DNA of 53,541 nt from Aminipila sp047974845 (GCA_047974845.1 JBKECQ010000102.1:1-53541); one strand, 5' to 3'; numbered from the stretch's first letter, positions 24,776-34,420 are shown. Notes: a model not told the origin generated them from the sequence alone. Translations and numbers: made by a program.

Positions 24776-25399
24776 ATGCTTAGAGCGAAAAAGAAAGAGG
24801 ACGTATTTTATACGCTGTTTATAGAATACGCCGCGAAAATTGTAAAAGCCGGTGAGGCTTTTGATGATTTGGTTAGAAACTATGAAAATGTTGAGGACAA
24901 GGTTGCTTCCATAAAGGTATTGGAAACTGAATGTGATATGGAAGCTCATAAGATATTAAAGGCATTAAACGGTTCGTTTGTTACTCCTTTTGATAGAGAG
25001 GATATCTATGATGTAACAAAACAAATGGACGACATAGTTGATTCGCTTGAGGAAGTTGCAAATAGATTTTTAGTATTTGATGTAAAAACACTTAAACCTG
25101 AGGCATTGTATATGTCAGAAATGATTATACAAAGTATTAAAGAACTTGAAGTATTATTTGCTCATTTATCAGAAATGAAGAAAAATGAAAAGGTTAGAGA
25201 GCAAATCATTGAAGTAAATAGACTGGAAAATGAAGGCGACGTTATTTTCAGAAAAGCCTTATCAAAACTGTTTAGAGAAGAAAAAGACCCAATTGAACTA
25301 ATAAAGTGGAAGCATTTATTTGAAGAGTTAGAAACATGCCTTGATTCATGTGAGAACGTAGCAAACATAATGGAAGGTGTGGTAATGAAATATGCTTAG
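24776..25399 (+). CDS. DUF47 (PhoU-like) phosphate transport regulator
   Basis: The 207-residue all-helical cytoplasmic protein begins MLRAKKKEDVFYTLFIEYAA and carries the DUF47 pattern TECDMEAHKILKALNGSFVTPFDREDIYDV and QMDDIVDSLEEVANR. DUF47 proteins resemble PhoU and are almost always encoded with Pit transporters, whose activity they are thought to control. The SD gcgagga precedes ATG 24776. The gene overlaps the Pit transporter gene by 8 nt, so the pair is translationally coupled. Regulation by phosphate is indicated by the upstream Pho box. Confidence 0.92.
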   Translation: MLRAKKKEDVFYTLFIEYAAKIVKAGEAFDDLVRNYENVEDKVASIKVLETECDMEAHKILKALNGSFVTPFDREDIYDVTKQMDDIVDSLEEVANRFLVFDVKTLKPEALYMSEMIIQSIKELEVLFAHLSEMKKNEKVREQIIEVNRLENEGDVIFRKALSKLFREEKDPIELIKWKHLFEELETCLDSCENVANIMEGVVMKYA

Positions 25400-26390
25400 T
25401 AGCATACTAATATGCGTTATTGTTTTTGCATTAGTTTTTGAATTTATAAATGGCTTTCACGATACAGCAAATGCTATTGCAACATCAGTTTATACAAGGG
25501 CTTTAACAGCAAAACAAGCCATAATGTTAGCGGCAGTAATGAATTTTTGTGGCGCATTAGTAAGCGAAAAGGTAGCTTTAACTATTTCTAAGGGTCTAGT
25601 TGATATAGAGTTAGAACAATATGTTATTTTATCAGCTCTAATCGGAGCTATTATATGGAATCTTATTACATGGTGGAAGGGCATACCCAGCAGTTCCTCA
25701 CACGCACTTATCGGAGGCTTACTTGGAGCTACAATAGTATATACTGCATCTTTACAACACGTGGTATGGTCGGGAGTATTGCAAAAGGTAATCATACCTC
25801 TATTTACTTCACCGGTTGTAGGTTTTCTATTTGGATTCTTATTTATGAAGCTTATTTTTAAAGCATTTGCAGAATGGTCGCAGGGAAAAGTAAATAAAAT
25901 ATTTTTAAAGCTGCAAGTTTTATCTTCTGCTTTTATTGCATTTTCTCACGGTAACAATGATGCACAAAAAACTATGGGTATTATTACTTTAGCTTTAATG
26001 ACAGGCGGAATGCTAGGACAAGAAAGTGGAGTACCATTATGGGTTAAGATAGCTTGTGCAATAACCATGGCTACTGGAACCTCCATTGGTGGTTGGAAGA
26101 TTATGAAAACAATGGGCGGTGGAGTAACAAAGCTGGAACCGGCAAGTGGTTTTGCAGCGCAAACCGGTGCGGCACTAGTTATTGAATCAATGTCTTTTTT
26201 TGGAGCACCGGTAAGTACAACTCAGGTAATTACAACATCTATTATGGGTGCAGGCAGTGTAAAAAGAAAATCCGCTGTTAAATGGGGATTGGCAGAAAGT
26301 ATTGTAGTGGCATGGGTTGTGACCTTGCCGATTACTATGTTTTTAGGCGGAGCCGCAGCATTTATAATAGGACACGTTATTTCCTTATAA
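25392..26390 (+). CDS. pit: Inorganic phosphate transporter, Pit family
   Basis: This low-affinity, cation-coupled phosphate permease has 332 residues and about 10 membrane segments. Signatures are the PiT repeats: GFHDTANAIATSV near residue 21 and SHGNNDAQKTMGII near 188. Further support comes from WWKGIPSSSSHALIGGLLGA and FGAPVSTTQVITTSIMGAG. It overlaps the DUF47 gene by 8 nt. Length and both signature repeats are intact. As part of the Pho-boxed operon it should rise on phosphate limitation, although the actual regulator is not in the window. Confidence 0.94.
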   Translation: MLSSILICVIVFALVFEFINGFHDTANAIATSVYTRALTAKQAIMLAAVMNFCGALVSEKVALTISKGLVDIELEQYVILSALIGAIIWNLITWWKGIPSSSSHALIGGLLGATIVYTASLQHVVWSGVLQKVIIPLFTSPVVGFLFGFLFMKLIFKAFAEWSQGKVNKIFLKLQVLSSAFIAFSHGNNDAQKTMGIITLALMTGGMLGQESGVPLWVKIACAITMATGTSIGGWKIMKTMGGGVTKLEPASGFAAQTGAALVIESMSFFGAPVSTTQVITTSIMGAGSVKRKSAVKWGLAESIVVAWVVTLPITMFLGGAAAFIIGHVISL

Positions 26391-26427
26391 ATTGTAATAG
26401 AGTTTTTATATGTAGGAAGGTGTGACA

Positions 26428-27438
26428 ATGATTTTTCGAGAAGATTTAGAAAAAAGAGAATATGAAATACTGACCCCTCTTGCTTCAAAAGCAGCAGAAT
26501 CAAAGGGAAGGGATATGGAAGAAGAAAAGTGTTTAGTTCGTACCGACTTTCAGAGGGACAGGGATAGAATTATACATTCTAAATCTTTTCGCAGATTAAT
26601 GCACAAAACGCAAGTCTTTCTTGCGCCGGAGGGAGACCATTTTAGAACCCGACTAACGCACACTATAGAAGTAGCCCAAATAGCAAGAACTATTGCAAGG
26701 GGATTGGCTTTAAATGAAGATTTAACCGAAGCAATTGCACTTGGTCATGATTTAGGTCATACTCCTTTTGGACATAGTGGTGAAACCATTTTGAATAATG
26801 TGCACCCCGGAGGATTTAAACATAATGTACAAAGCTTAAGGGTTGTTGAGGTTCTTGAGGGTAGTAAGGGTAGATATGGAATGAATCTTACTTCTGAAGT
26901 AAAGGATGGCATTGTAAATCATACCGGCAAAACTATACCTTTTACTCTCGAGGGTCAAATTGTAAGGTACAGTGATAGGATTGCATATATAAATCATGAC
27001 ATAGATGATGCCATAAGAAGTGGTGTTATTCAACTGGAGGATTTACCTAAAGATTGTATTGAGGTTTTAGGAAATACACATAGGGGTAGAATAGATACAC
27101 TTGTTATGGACCTAATCAAGAACAGTGATGGCAAGGACATAATCAAAATGAGCGAAACCTGTCAGTTACATATGGATAAGCTTAGAACCTTTATGTTTGA
27201 AAATGTCTATCACAATGAAAAGGTAAAAAGGCATGAGGATTTGCATCGTGTAGAGATAATTATAAGGTCTTTATATGATTATTACCTTGATCATAGTCAT
27301 ATGCTTCCTAAAGAGAGGCAAGAACTTATTGAAAAGTATGGTATTGCCGAGGTTGTTAAAGACCATGTTGCAGGAATGACGGACAGATATGCCTTAAATT
27401 TATATAACGAAATTTTTATTCCAAAGGGATGGAAGTAA
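26428..27438 (+). CDS. dgt: Deoxyguanosinetriphosphate triphosphohydrolase-like HD protein
   Basis: The 336-residue HD-domain dNTPase is predicted to cleave dNTPs to deoxynucleosides and triphosphate. Metal-binding residues are in FRTRLTHTIEVAQ, GHDLGHTPFGHSGE (HD pair) and SDRIAYINHDIDD. The conserved N-terminal DRDRIIHSKSFRRLMHKTQVF is also present. The SD ggaagg lies 7 nt before ATG 26428; an in-frame GTG at 26422 is too close. It precedes dnaG-rpoD, as in many clostridia. Confidence 0.92.
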   Translation: MIFREDLEKREYEILTPLASKAAESKGRDMEEEKCLVRTDFQRDRDRIIHSKSFRRLMHKTQVFLAPEGDHFRTRLTHTIEVAQIARTIARGLALNEDLTEAIALGHDLGHTPFGHSGETILNNVHPGGFKHNVQSLRVVEVLEGSKGRYGMNLTSEVKDGIVNHTGKTIPFTLEGQIVRYSDRIAYINHDIDDAIRSGVIQLEDLPKDCIEVLGNTHRGRIDTLVMDLIKNSDGKDIIKMSETCQLHMDKLRTFMFENVYHNEKVKRHEDLHRVEIIIRSLYDYYLDHSHMLPKERQELIEKYGIAEVVKDHVAGMTDRYALNLYNEIFIPKGWK

Positions 27439-27550
27439 TTTACATTCCAAAAAACAACAAAAAATATAAAAAAATAAAAAATAAAAAAAGGATTTGCTTA
27501 AATATGTCGTATATGTAATTATGCAATATATTTAATAGACGGTGATTGAT

Positions 27551-29311
27551 TTGAGTAGTTCTTTTAATGATAACATAACAGAAGAAATAAAAAGTAGGTG
27601 TAATATAGTTGATGTTATAGGACAAGTTGTCCCTTTGAAACGAATGGGAAACAACTATAAAGGTGTTTGTCCATTTCACAATGAAAAAACGCCTTCTTTT
27701 GTTGTTTCTGAGACAAAACAAATTTTTACCTGTTTTGGATGTGGAGCTACAGGTGATGTTTTTGAATTTGTAAAAAAGTATTATAACCTTGATTTTTCCG
27801 AATCAGTTCAAAGATTAGCTAAAGAATACGGCATACAATATGAAAATCGCTACAATTCTGATAGTAAGAATGAACTTTATTATGCAATTAATAAAGAAGC
27901 GGCAACGTATTTTTTAAAAGCATTTTGTCAAAAATCTAACCCGGGACTGACTTATATGCTGAAACGTGGTATAGAACCGAATATATTGAAAAAATTTGGC
28001 ATAGGATATGCTGACAGTCAATGGGATAGCTTATATAAACATTTTATGTCTAAAAAAGTAGATGTGAAAATTTTAAAGGAGCTAGGATTAGTTTCAGAAT
28101 CTAAGGGTAAATATTATGATAAGTTTAGAAATAGAGTAATGTTTCCCATAATAAATACTCGTGGAAAAGTTATTGGGTTTGGAGGAAGAGCAATTGGGGA
28201 CGATAATCCCAAATACTTGAATTCTCCAGAAAGCCCCGTTTTTATGAAAAAAAACAATTTATATGGATTAAACCTCAGTAGACAGGATATTAGTAAAGAC
28301 AATTGTGCAATTTTGGTAGAGGGCTATATGGATGTTATATCTTTGTATCAAAGTGGTATAAAAAACGTAGGAGCTTCGTTAGGTACAGCACTTACAGAAA
28401 ATCAAGTGAAGGTACTAAAAAGATATACTAAAAACGTTGTTTTATCGTATGATGCTGATAATGCAGGACAAGCAGCGGCTCTTAGAGGAATAGATATACT
28501 TTTTAAGGAAGGGTGTAAGCCAAAGGTTCTTCATGTAACGGAAGGAAAAGACCCGGATGAATTTATAAAAAAACGAGGCAGGGATGCTTTTAGAGAATTA
28601 GTAAATAATTCTCTTGGATTTGTTGATTATAAATTTTCAGTACTTAGAAGAAAATATAATATAGACTCATATGAAGAAAGTATAGATTTTTTGAAAGAAG
28701 CGGCAGCTATTCTTAAAACTTTAAGCCCTATTGAAGCAGATGTGCATATAAAAAAACTGGCAAATGAAATTAAAATTTCAGAAAATGCAATAAGACTAGA
28801 AATTAATGGCAATAATACTCAAGAAGAAACTGTTTTCCAGTCGTTTGACAAAACTAAAGAAGAAAAGAAGATTATTGAAGAAATTAGTTTGTCAATGTCT
28901 CTTACGGAAAAAAATCTTATCAAATTAATTGTTACGGATTATGATTATTTTAAAGTCATTTCTGAACATGGTGACGTATTTAAGTCCACTTGCGGAAAGA
29001 AAATTTTTTCTGCCGCAGGCTTGATTTATAAAGATAAAAAAGATCTTGATGTTACAATTTTACAAGAGGCCTTAGAACAAGAAGAAGTGTCAGTGCTTAC
29101 AGATATAATTGAAACTGTACAGCTGGCAGATAAAGAGGAGCAAGTCTTGGAGGAGTGTTTGCACAAGATTGAAATAGAACAATTAAAGGAAAAGGAAAAC
29201 TCACTTTTAATGAGACTTTCTATGGCAGATGAAGAAGAGAACCAAGAAGTAATAAGACAAATGACAGAACAATTGATGGAATTGCAGAAAAGGATAGAAA
29301 GGGGAAAATAA
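27551..29311 (+). CDS. dnaG: DNA primase DnaG
   Basis: The enzyme makes RNA primers at the replication fork. It has an N-terminal CHC2 zinc finger (CPFHNEKTPSF and FTCFGCGATGD, about residues 40-65). A core domain follows, then TOPRIM (VEGYMDVISLYQSG; VLSYDADNAGQAA) and a C-terminal helicase-binding region. About 586 residues is normal. Start choice is uncertain: GTG 27542 begins inside ggtgat, which matches the 16S tail and sits 4 nt before TTG 27551, so TTG is preferred here. The stop is directly followed by the rpoD ATG, giving the classic dnaG-rpoD operon. Confidence 0.94.
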   Translation: MSSSFNDNITEEIKSRCNIVDVIGQVVPLKRMGNNYKGVCPFHNEKTPSFVVSETKQIFTCFGCGATGDVFEFVKKYYNLDFSESVQRLAKEYGIQYENRYNSDSKNELYYAINKEAATYFLKAFCQKSNPGLTYMLKRGIEPNILKKFGIGYADSQWDSLYKHFMSKKVDVKILKELGLVSESKGKYYDKFRNRVMFPIINTRGKVIGFGGRAIGDDNPKYLNSPESPVFMKKNNLYGLNLSRQDISKDNCAILVEGYMDVISLYQSGIKNVGASLGTALTENQVKVLKRYTKNVVLSYDADNAGQAAALRGIDILFKEGCKPKVLHVTEGKDPDEFIKKRGRDAFRELVNNSLGFVDYKFSVLRRKYNIDSYEESIDFLKEAAAILKTLSPIEADVHIKKLANEIKISENAIRLEINGNNTQEETVFQSFDKTKEEKKIIEEISLSMSLTEKNLIKLIVTDYDYFKVISEHGDVFKSTCGKKIFSAAGLIYKDKKDLDVTILQEALEQEEVSVLTDIIETVQLADKEEQVLEECLHKIEIEQLKEKENSLLMRLSMADEEENQEVIRQMTEQLMELQKRIERGK

Positions 29312-30460
29312 ATGAGCTTTGAGGAAGGAAACAATATGGAAAAGAAAGACTATGTTCATGACCTCGCAGAAAAAGCAAAAGCAAAGGGTTCTATATCTTT
29401 CAGAGAAGTAGCTGATTTTTTGGATGGTATTGAACTTAATAAGGATCAGATGGATGAAATCTATGATTCACTAACAGCTATAGGAATAGAAATTGTATCT
29501 GAGGATGATCCTGATGATTTTGAACTTCTTTCTATTGAACATGACGAAAATGATGAAGTAGATGTAGATATTATTCCTGTTGCAGATGACTCGGGAGAAA
29601 TAGATTTAGAAGCTACGTTGCCAAAAGGTATTGCAGTAGATGATCCGGTTAGAATGTACCTAAAAGAAATCGGTAAGGTACCGCTTCTTTCTGCTGACGA
29701 AGAAATAGATCTTGCAAAGCGTATGGAGCAGGGCGACGAAGAAGCTAAAAAAAGACTTTGTGAAGCCAACCTAAGATTAGTTGTAAGTATTGCTAAGCGT
29801 TATGTGGGAAGAGGAATGCTTTTCCTTGACCTGATACAAGAAGGTAATCTTGGTCTTATTAAGGCAGTTGATAAATTTGACTGGAGAAAAGGTTACAAAT
29901 TTAGTACTTATGCCACATGGTGGATAAGACAGGCTATAACAAGATCAATAGCAGATCAAGCCAGAACTATACGTATTCCTGTTCACATGGTTGAAACCAT
30001 TAATAAGCTTATTCGTATCTCAAGACAGTTACTTCAAGAATACGGAAGAGAACCTTCTCCTGAAGAAATAGCTAAGGAGATGGATATTTCCGAGGAAAAG
30101 GTTAGAGAAATATTAAAGATTGCACAGGAACCTGTTTCTTTGGAAACACCAATAGGTGAAGAAGAAGACAGCCATCTTGGAGATTTTATTCCTGATGAGG
30201 ATGTTCCGGCTCCTGCTGAAGCTGCGGCTTTTTCAATGCTTAAGGAACAGCTTGTGGAAGTTCTTGATACATTGACTGATAGAGAGCAAAAAGTATTAAA
30301 GTTACGTTTTGGTCTTGAAGATGGCAGAGCAAGGACTCTTGAGGAAGTAGGCAAGAAGTTTGATGTTACCAGAGAAAGAATAAGACAGATTGAAGCTAAG
30401 GCCTTAAGAAAATTGAGACATCCTTCAAGAAGTAAAAAACTTAAAGACTATTTAGAATAA
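29312..30460 (+). CDS. rpoD: Primary RNA polymerase sigma factor (sigma A, RpoD)
   Basis: The 382-residue housekeeping sigma factor has region 1.1 at the N-terminus and region 1.2 (DDPVRMYLKEIGKVPLL). Region 2 includes CEANLRLVVSIAKRY, LIQEGNLGLIKAVDKFD and TYATWWIRQAITRSI. Region 3 follows, and region 4 has LTDREQKVLKLRFGL and TRERIRQIEAKALRKL. It recognises the TTGACA/TATAAT promoters seen across this window. Two starts are possible: ATG 29312, touching the dnaG stop with SD aagggga, and ATG 29336 with SD gaggaagga. The first is listed. Confidence 0.96.
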   Translation: MSFEEGNNMEKKDYVHDLAEKAKAKGSISFREVADFLDGIELNKDQMDEIYDSLTAIGIEIVSEDDPDDFELLSIEHDENDEVDVDIIPVADDSGEIDLEATLPKGIAVDDPVRMYLKEIGKVPLLSADEEIDLAKRMEQGDEEAKKRLCEANLRLVVSIAKRYVGRGMLFLDLIQEGNLGLIKAVDKFDWRKGYKFSTYATWWIRQAITRSIADQARTIRIPVHMVETINKLIRISRQLLQEYGREPSPEEIAKEMDISEEKVREILKIAQEPVSLETPIGEEEDSHLGDFIPDEDVPAPAEAAAFSMLKEQLVEVLDTLTDREQKVLKLRFGLEDGRARTLEEVGKKFDVTRERIRQIEAKALRKLRHPSRSKKLKDYLE

Positions 30461-30518
30461 AGAATACTAGAAATTTATATTAAATATACTATATAAATGA
30501 AATAGGGGTAATTAATTG

Positions 30519-31274
30519 ATGATTAAGCTATCTGACAGATTACAATTAATTGCTGATCTTATAGAAGTAGGACAAACCGTGGCTGACATAGGTACTGACC
30601 ACGGTTTTTTGCCTATTTTTTTAAGGGAAAGCAACAAAAGTCCAAAAGTTATTTTGGCAGATATAAGTAAAGGTTCATTACAAAAAGCCATTGATAATGT
30701 CAACCTAAGAGGATATAACTCAGTAGAAAGCGGTTTTGAGTTCAGACTTGGGAATGGTATACAAGTTCTTGATGATGGTGAAGTTAACGCTGTAGTAATT
30801 GCCGGAATGGGTGGAGTACTCATGACTGAGATTCTTGGTTTTAATTTGAAAAAAAGCTTAAGCTTTGATCAGATTATACTTCAACCAAGGAATGGTCAAG
30901 GAAAGCTTAGATGGTGTCTTCAAAATAATGGCTTTAATATAAAAAATGAGAAATTGATAAGAGAAGGCAAGTTTATTTGCGAAATAATCGTTATAGAACC
31001 ACTAAAAACACCTGCAAATCATAAAAATAGCGGTGAATGTGCTAAAATTGATATGGAAAATGAAGCTGAAAATATAGAATATGAATTTCCGGAATCAATA
31101 CTTATAAGTAATGGTGCTTTAGGCGTTGAATTTGCACGAAAAAAGCTTGTGATAGAAAATGGAATTCTTAGCAACTTGAGAAAAGCTCTTTCAAATATGG
31201 ATGAAAAAATAGTGAAGCAGGAGCAGAGAGTGAAATACTTAGAAAAGTTGATAAAAAAGTATGCTAATGCCTAA
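30519..31274 (+). CDS. trmK: tRNA (adenine(22)-N1)-methyltransferase TrmK
   Basis: This SAM-dependent enzyme makes m1A22 in tRNA. The 251 residues start KLSDRLQLIADLI, followed by the SAM motif ADIGTDHGFLPIFL, the NAVVIAGMGGVLMTEIL motif and LQPRNGQGKLRWCL. A helical C-terminal coiled coil closes the protein. TTG 30516 is also in frame directly before ATG 30519, and aggggt at 30504-30509 could serve either. Its position between rpoD and a Nif3-family gene is the conserved Firmicutes order (yqfN-yqfO). Confidence 0.92.
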   Translation: MIKLSDRLQLIADLIEVGQTVADIGTDHGFLPIFLRESNKSPKVILADISKGSLQKAIDNVNLRGYNSVESGFEFRLGNGIQVLDDGEVNAVVIAGMGGVLMTEILGFNLKKSLSFDQIILQPRNGQGKLRWCLQNNGFNIKNEKLIREGKFICEIIVIEPLKTPANHKNSGECAKIDMENEAENIEYEFPESILISNGALGVEFARKKLVIENGILSNLRKALSNMDEKIVKQEQRVKYLEKLIKKYANA

Positions 31275-31443
31275 TAAATGCTATTGAAACCATGTAAATA
31301 TGTTATAAAATCAAAGAAACGGTAAGAAACAGGCGGAATATTAGAAATTAATACTAAAACACAAGTGAATTATTAAGGTTTAGTCGTTAAAATTCATGAA
31401 AATGATTGATTATTAGTATAATATAAAGGAATAAGGTGAAAAA

Positions 31444-32235
31444 ATGTCTATTTCTAGATTAGAATTAATTGACTCAATAGAAAAAATAGCCCCAAGACAC
31501 TTGGCAGAAGTGTGGGATAATTGTGGTATGCAGATAGATTTAGAAAAAGAAAATGTAAACAAGATTCTTGTTTCTCTTGAAATTACTAAAGAAGTACTAA
31601 GAGAGGCTAAAAGCTTAGGCGTTGATTTCATTATTACACACCATCCTCTAATATTTACAGGATTGAAGCGAATTGACAGTAATGATGTTACGGGAAACTA
31701 TATAATAGACTGCATTAATTCCGGGATTTCCGTATATTCGGCACACACCAATTTTGATAAGGCTGAAAAAGGCAACAACTATTACTTAGCAGAGCTTTTA
31801 GAATTAAAAGACATAAATAAGTTTGAAGATATTGATTTAGAATATATAGGACTTTACGGAGAGTTAAAAGATGAAATAGCTTTAAATGACGTTATATGCA
31901 AAATAAAAGATAAATTGGAATTATTTGATTATGAGATTAAAGTTGTAGGTCAGTTAGATAAGAAAATTAAAAAAATTGGACTTTGTACAGGATCGGGCAT
32001 AGATATGTTAGATGTTGCTATTAAAACAGGGTGCCAGCTTTTTGTCACAGGTGATGTTAAATATCATGATGCAGTTAAAGCAAAAGAGCTTAATATGAAT
32101 GTTATTGATGCAGGGCATTTTGGTACAGAAAAGATATTTGTACCTAATTTGTGTATGCAGTTAAAAAAAGTTTTTTTTGATAGGGTAGAAATTATTGCAT
32201 CTAAGTCTGATTCCAATCCTTTTATAAAGTTCTAA
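31444..32235 (+). CDS. Nif3-like dinuclear metal centre hexameric protein
   Basis: This 263-residue member of the NIF3/YqfO family is often labelled GTP cyclohydrolase I type 2-like. Metal-binding motifs are the THHPLIF block near residue 65, SAHTNFDKAEKGNN near 100 and the C-terminal DAGHFGTE. The length shows the short form, lacking the PII-like insertion found in B. subtilis YqfO. The SD ataaggtg precedes ATG 31444 after a 169-nt AT-rich gap, so it may have its own promoter. Biological function in the family is unsettled. Confidence 0.9.
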   Translation: MSISRLELIDSIEKIAPRHLAEVWDNCGMQIDLEKENVNKILVSLEITKEVLREAKSLGVDFIITHHPLIFTGLKRIDSNDVTGNYIIDCINSGISVYSAHTNFDKAEKGNNYYLAELLELKDINKFEDIDLEYIGLYGELKDEIALNDVICKIKDKLELFDYEIKVVGQLDKKIKKIGLCTGSGIDMLDVAIKTGCQLFVTGDVKYHDAVKAKELNMNVIDAGHFGTEKIFVPNLCMQLKKVFFDRVEIIASKSDSNPFIKF

Positions 32236-32279
32236 ATACATTGCTTTTTAATTTTATTAGCATTTTACAATAGTTAGAT

Positions 32280-32309
32280 TTGACTTTTAATTAACTATTG
32301 TTATATAAT
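32280..32309 (+). promoter_or_regulatory. Sigma-A-type promoter of rnpB
   Basis: TTGACT (32280-32285), an 18-nt spacer and TATAAT (32304-32309) place the start of transcription close to 32316-32321, the 5' end of the RNase P RNA. Confidence 0.75.
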
Positions 32310-32320
32310 ACAAAAGTATG

Positions 32321-32667
32321 TTTTGGGTAAGCCAGACAGTCGCGGGCATTATGCACGAGGAAAGTCCGGGCTCCATAGGGCAAGAGTGCCAGATAACGTC
32401 TGGCGTAGGTAACTATAGGGAAAGTGCAACAGAAACATTCCGCCGAAACAGTTAGGCTGTGGTAAGGTTGAAATGGTGAGGTAAGAGCTCACCGGCGTTA
32501 TGGAGACATAACGGCCGTGTAAACCCCACTCGGAGCAAGACCAAATAGGGCACAAAAAGCGGCTGCCCGTCGCTGCCCGGTAGGTAGGTCGCTTGAGCGT
32601 ATTAGCAATGATACGCCTAGATAGATGATTGTCTAATACAGAACCCGGCTTATAGGCTTGCCCAAAA
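32321..32667 (+). ncRNA. rnpB: RNase P RNA (class A-like)
   Basis: This is the catalytic RNA that trims tRNA 5' leaders. Universally conserved parts are visible: gaggaaagtccgggctcc near 32357-32375, the acagaaac segment near 32428-32437, and agaacccggcttatagg near the 3' end. Helix P1 pairs ttttgggtaagcc (32321-32333) with ggcttgcccaaaa (32655-32667) with one G-U pair. The length is about 347 nt. The arrangement, with gggcaagagtgccagata typical of P7-P10 surroundings, suggests class A rather than the Bacillus class B, but the class was judged by eye. Confidence 0.95.
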
Positions 32668-32703
32668 TATATTTTATCTTTAAAAGTATATGTTTAAATA
32701 TAT

Positions 32704-32773
32704 AACTCAAATAATTACTAAATCTTTTGACTATGTTGCGTAGTTTGATTATAGATTATTTTGAGTTTTTTTT
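32704..32773 (+). terminator. Branched terminator after rnpB
   Basis: aactcaaataat (32704-32715) pairs with attattttgagtt (32755-32767) with one bulge. An inner hairpin actatg/cgtagt sits in the loop. A run of eight T ends at 32773. Confidence 0.6.
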
Positions 32774-32827
32774 ATGAAATTAAGTTGAAAAAATGAGTTA
32801 CCTTATCGCTCTTTTGGCATTATTTGA

Positions 32828-32856
32828 TTGCAATTTGGGGCTATGTAGTGTATAAT
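32828..32856 (+). promoter_or_regulatory. Near-consensus sigma-A promoter driving the MATE leader / short RNA
   Basis: TTGCAA (32828-32833), 17-nt spacer, TATAAT (32851-32856). The expected start is around 32862-32864, directly at a hairpin. Confidence 0.8.
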
Positions 32857-32858
32857 AC

Positions 32859-33024
32859 TTGCACGATTAAATGTGCAACTGCTAGATAGAAGTAGATAGC
32901 AGTGGTTTTTTTATGTATAAAATATTGCTTAGTATGAGATGGCAAAATATATTTTAGGGATATTTACAACTATATCTCTGACATACAAAAAGACTTTAGG
33001 GAACGATTTTTATCGTTCCCTAAA
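32859..33024 (+). promoter_or_regulatory. Multi-hairpin leader with internal terminator upstream of a MATE exporter
   Basis: Four hairpins follow the promoter. The first is ttgcac/gtgcaa (32859-32878). The second is actgcta/tagcagt (32878-32903), ended by GG and seven T (to 32912), which makes an intrinsic terminator. The third is agggatat/atatctct (32956-32979). The fourth is a perfect 13-bp stem with a TTTT loop (32995-33007/33012-33024). Two short reading frames lie between: MCNC (32871-32885) and MYKILLSMRWQNIF (32913-32957, weak SD). This looks like an attenuator, or a roughly 50-nt RNA followed by a structured spacer. No known riboswitch class is recognised. Confidence 0.55.
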
Positions 33025-33073
33025 AATGTTAGAGGAAGATAAAATTAATTTAATAAAAAAGAGGTGAGAAGTT

Positions 33074-34420
33074 TTGACACAAGAAAATAAAATGGGAACT
33101 ATGCCTATAGGAAAGCTAATGATTTCAATGTCTTGGCCTGCAATGCTTTCTATGTTAATACAGGCATTATATAATGTAGTAGATAGTATATTTGTAGCAC
33201 AAATAAGTGAAGAATCCTTAACAGCGGTAACACTGATATTTCCAATACAGATGTTACTAATTTCTGTAGCTATTGGAACAGGAATAGGGGTTAACTCATT
33301 AATTGCAAGAAGATTAGGTGCTAAAAAAATAGAAGAGGCCGATATGGCTGCCAGCCATGGGTTTGTAATTTCTTTTATAAATTGGGCAGTATTTGCTGTT
33401 TTTGGATTGCTTTTTTCGGGTATATATATGACAGCATATTCCTCTTCACAGTATATTGTTGAAAATGGTACAATATATCTAATGATAATAACACTTTGCT
33501 CGGTATTTGTATTTGTGCAAGTAAATACAGAAAAAGTGTTGCAAGCAACGGGCAATATGCTCATGCCTATGATTTGTAGTTTATCAGGTGCTATAATTAA
33601 TATAGTATTTGACCCAATATTAATATTTGGTATAGGGGGATTCCCTAAAATGGGTGTAGTAGGAGCGGCTGTTGCAACAGTTTTCGGACAGTGTGTTTCT
33701 ATGATATTAGGTCTGATTATATTATTTAAATATAACCATCAAGTAAACGTAAAAATTAAAGGTTTCAAACTGAATAAGGAAATAGTAAAAGATATTTATA
33801 ATGTTGGATTGCCATCCATGATAATGCAGTCAATCGGCTCAGTAATGCTTTTCTGCATAAATGGTATTTTGGCTTTCTCAGGAACGGCTGTTGCTGTTCT
33901 TGGAAGTTATTTTAGACTTCAATCATTTATATTTATGCCTGTATTTGGGCTAAATCAGGGAGCTATGCCAATCATGGGATATAATTATGGAGCGAGAAAT
34001 AAAACAAGACTCATGAAAGCTTTTAAAGTAGGGCTGGGCATTGCTGCTGTAATAATGGCTATAGGCTCTTTAATCTTTTTAGCCTTCCCGGGACAACTTT
34101 TAGGCTTATTTAATGCTTCTGAGCATATGCTTGAAATAGGTATCCCTGCTCTAAGAATAATTTGTTTATGCTTTGTTCCGGCAGCATTTGGAATTTTAAC
34201 ATCTACAATATTTCAAGCAACGGGTCATGGTATGCTAAGTATGTGGCAGTCATTAATTAGGCAATTAATAGGTATAGTGCCGCTTGCATGGATTTTAATA
34301 AAAATAGGCGGACTGACATTAGTATGGTGGGCATGGCCATTGGCTGAAATTCTAGGAACTATCTATTCCATAGTATTCTTAAAAAGATTATATAAAAAAG
34401 AAATAGAAACTTTAGTGTAA
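33074..34420 (+). CDS. MATE-family multidrug/metabolite exporter
   Basis: This 448-residue polytopic membrane protein is made of two six-helix halves (MatE domains at about 15-175 and 235-395). Typical features are the N-terminal MGTMPIGKLMISMSWPAMLSM, GIGVNSLIARRLGAK and FGLNQGAMPIMGYNYGARN. MATE proteins export cationic drugs or metabolites in exchange for Na+ or H+. The start is TTG 33074 behind the SD gaggtgag. The upstream leader with terminator and several hairpins suggests conditional expression. A 306-nt repeat-containing gap follows. Confidence 0.93.
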   Translation: MTQENKMGTMPIGKLMISMSWPAMLSMLIQALYNVVDSIFVAQISEESLTAVTLIFPIQMLLISVAIGTGIGVNSLIARRLGAKKIEEADMAASHGFVISFINWAVFAVFGLLFSGIYMTAYSSSQYIVENGTIYLMIITLCSVFVFVQVNTEKVLQATGNMLMPMICSLSGAIINIVFDPILIFGIGGFPKMGVVGAAVATVFGQCVSMILGLIILFKYNHQVNVKIKGFKLNKEIVKDIYNVGLPSMIMQSIGSVMLFCINGILAFSGTAVAVLGSYFRLQSFIFMPVFGLNQGAMPIMGYNYGARNKTRLMKAFKVGLGIAAVIMAIGSLIFLAFPGQLLGLFNASEHMLEIGIPALRIICLCFVPAAFGILTSTIFQATGHGMLSMWQSLIRQLIGIVPLAWILIKIGGLTLVWWAWPLAEILGTIYSIVFLKRLYKKEIETLV

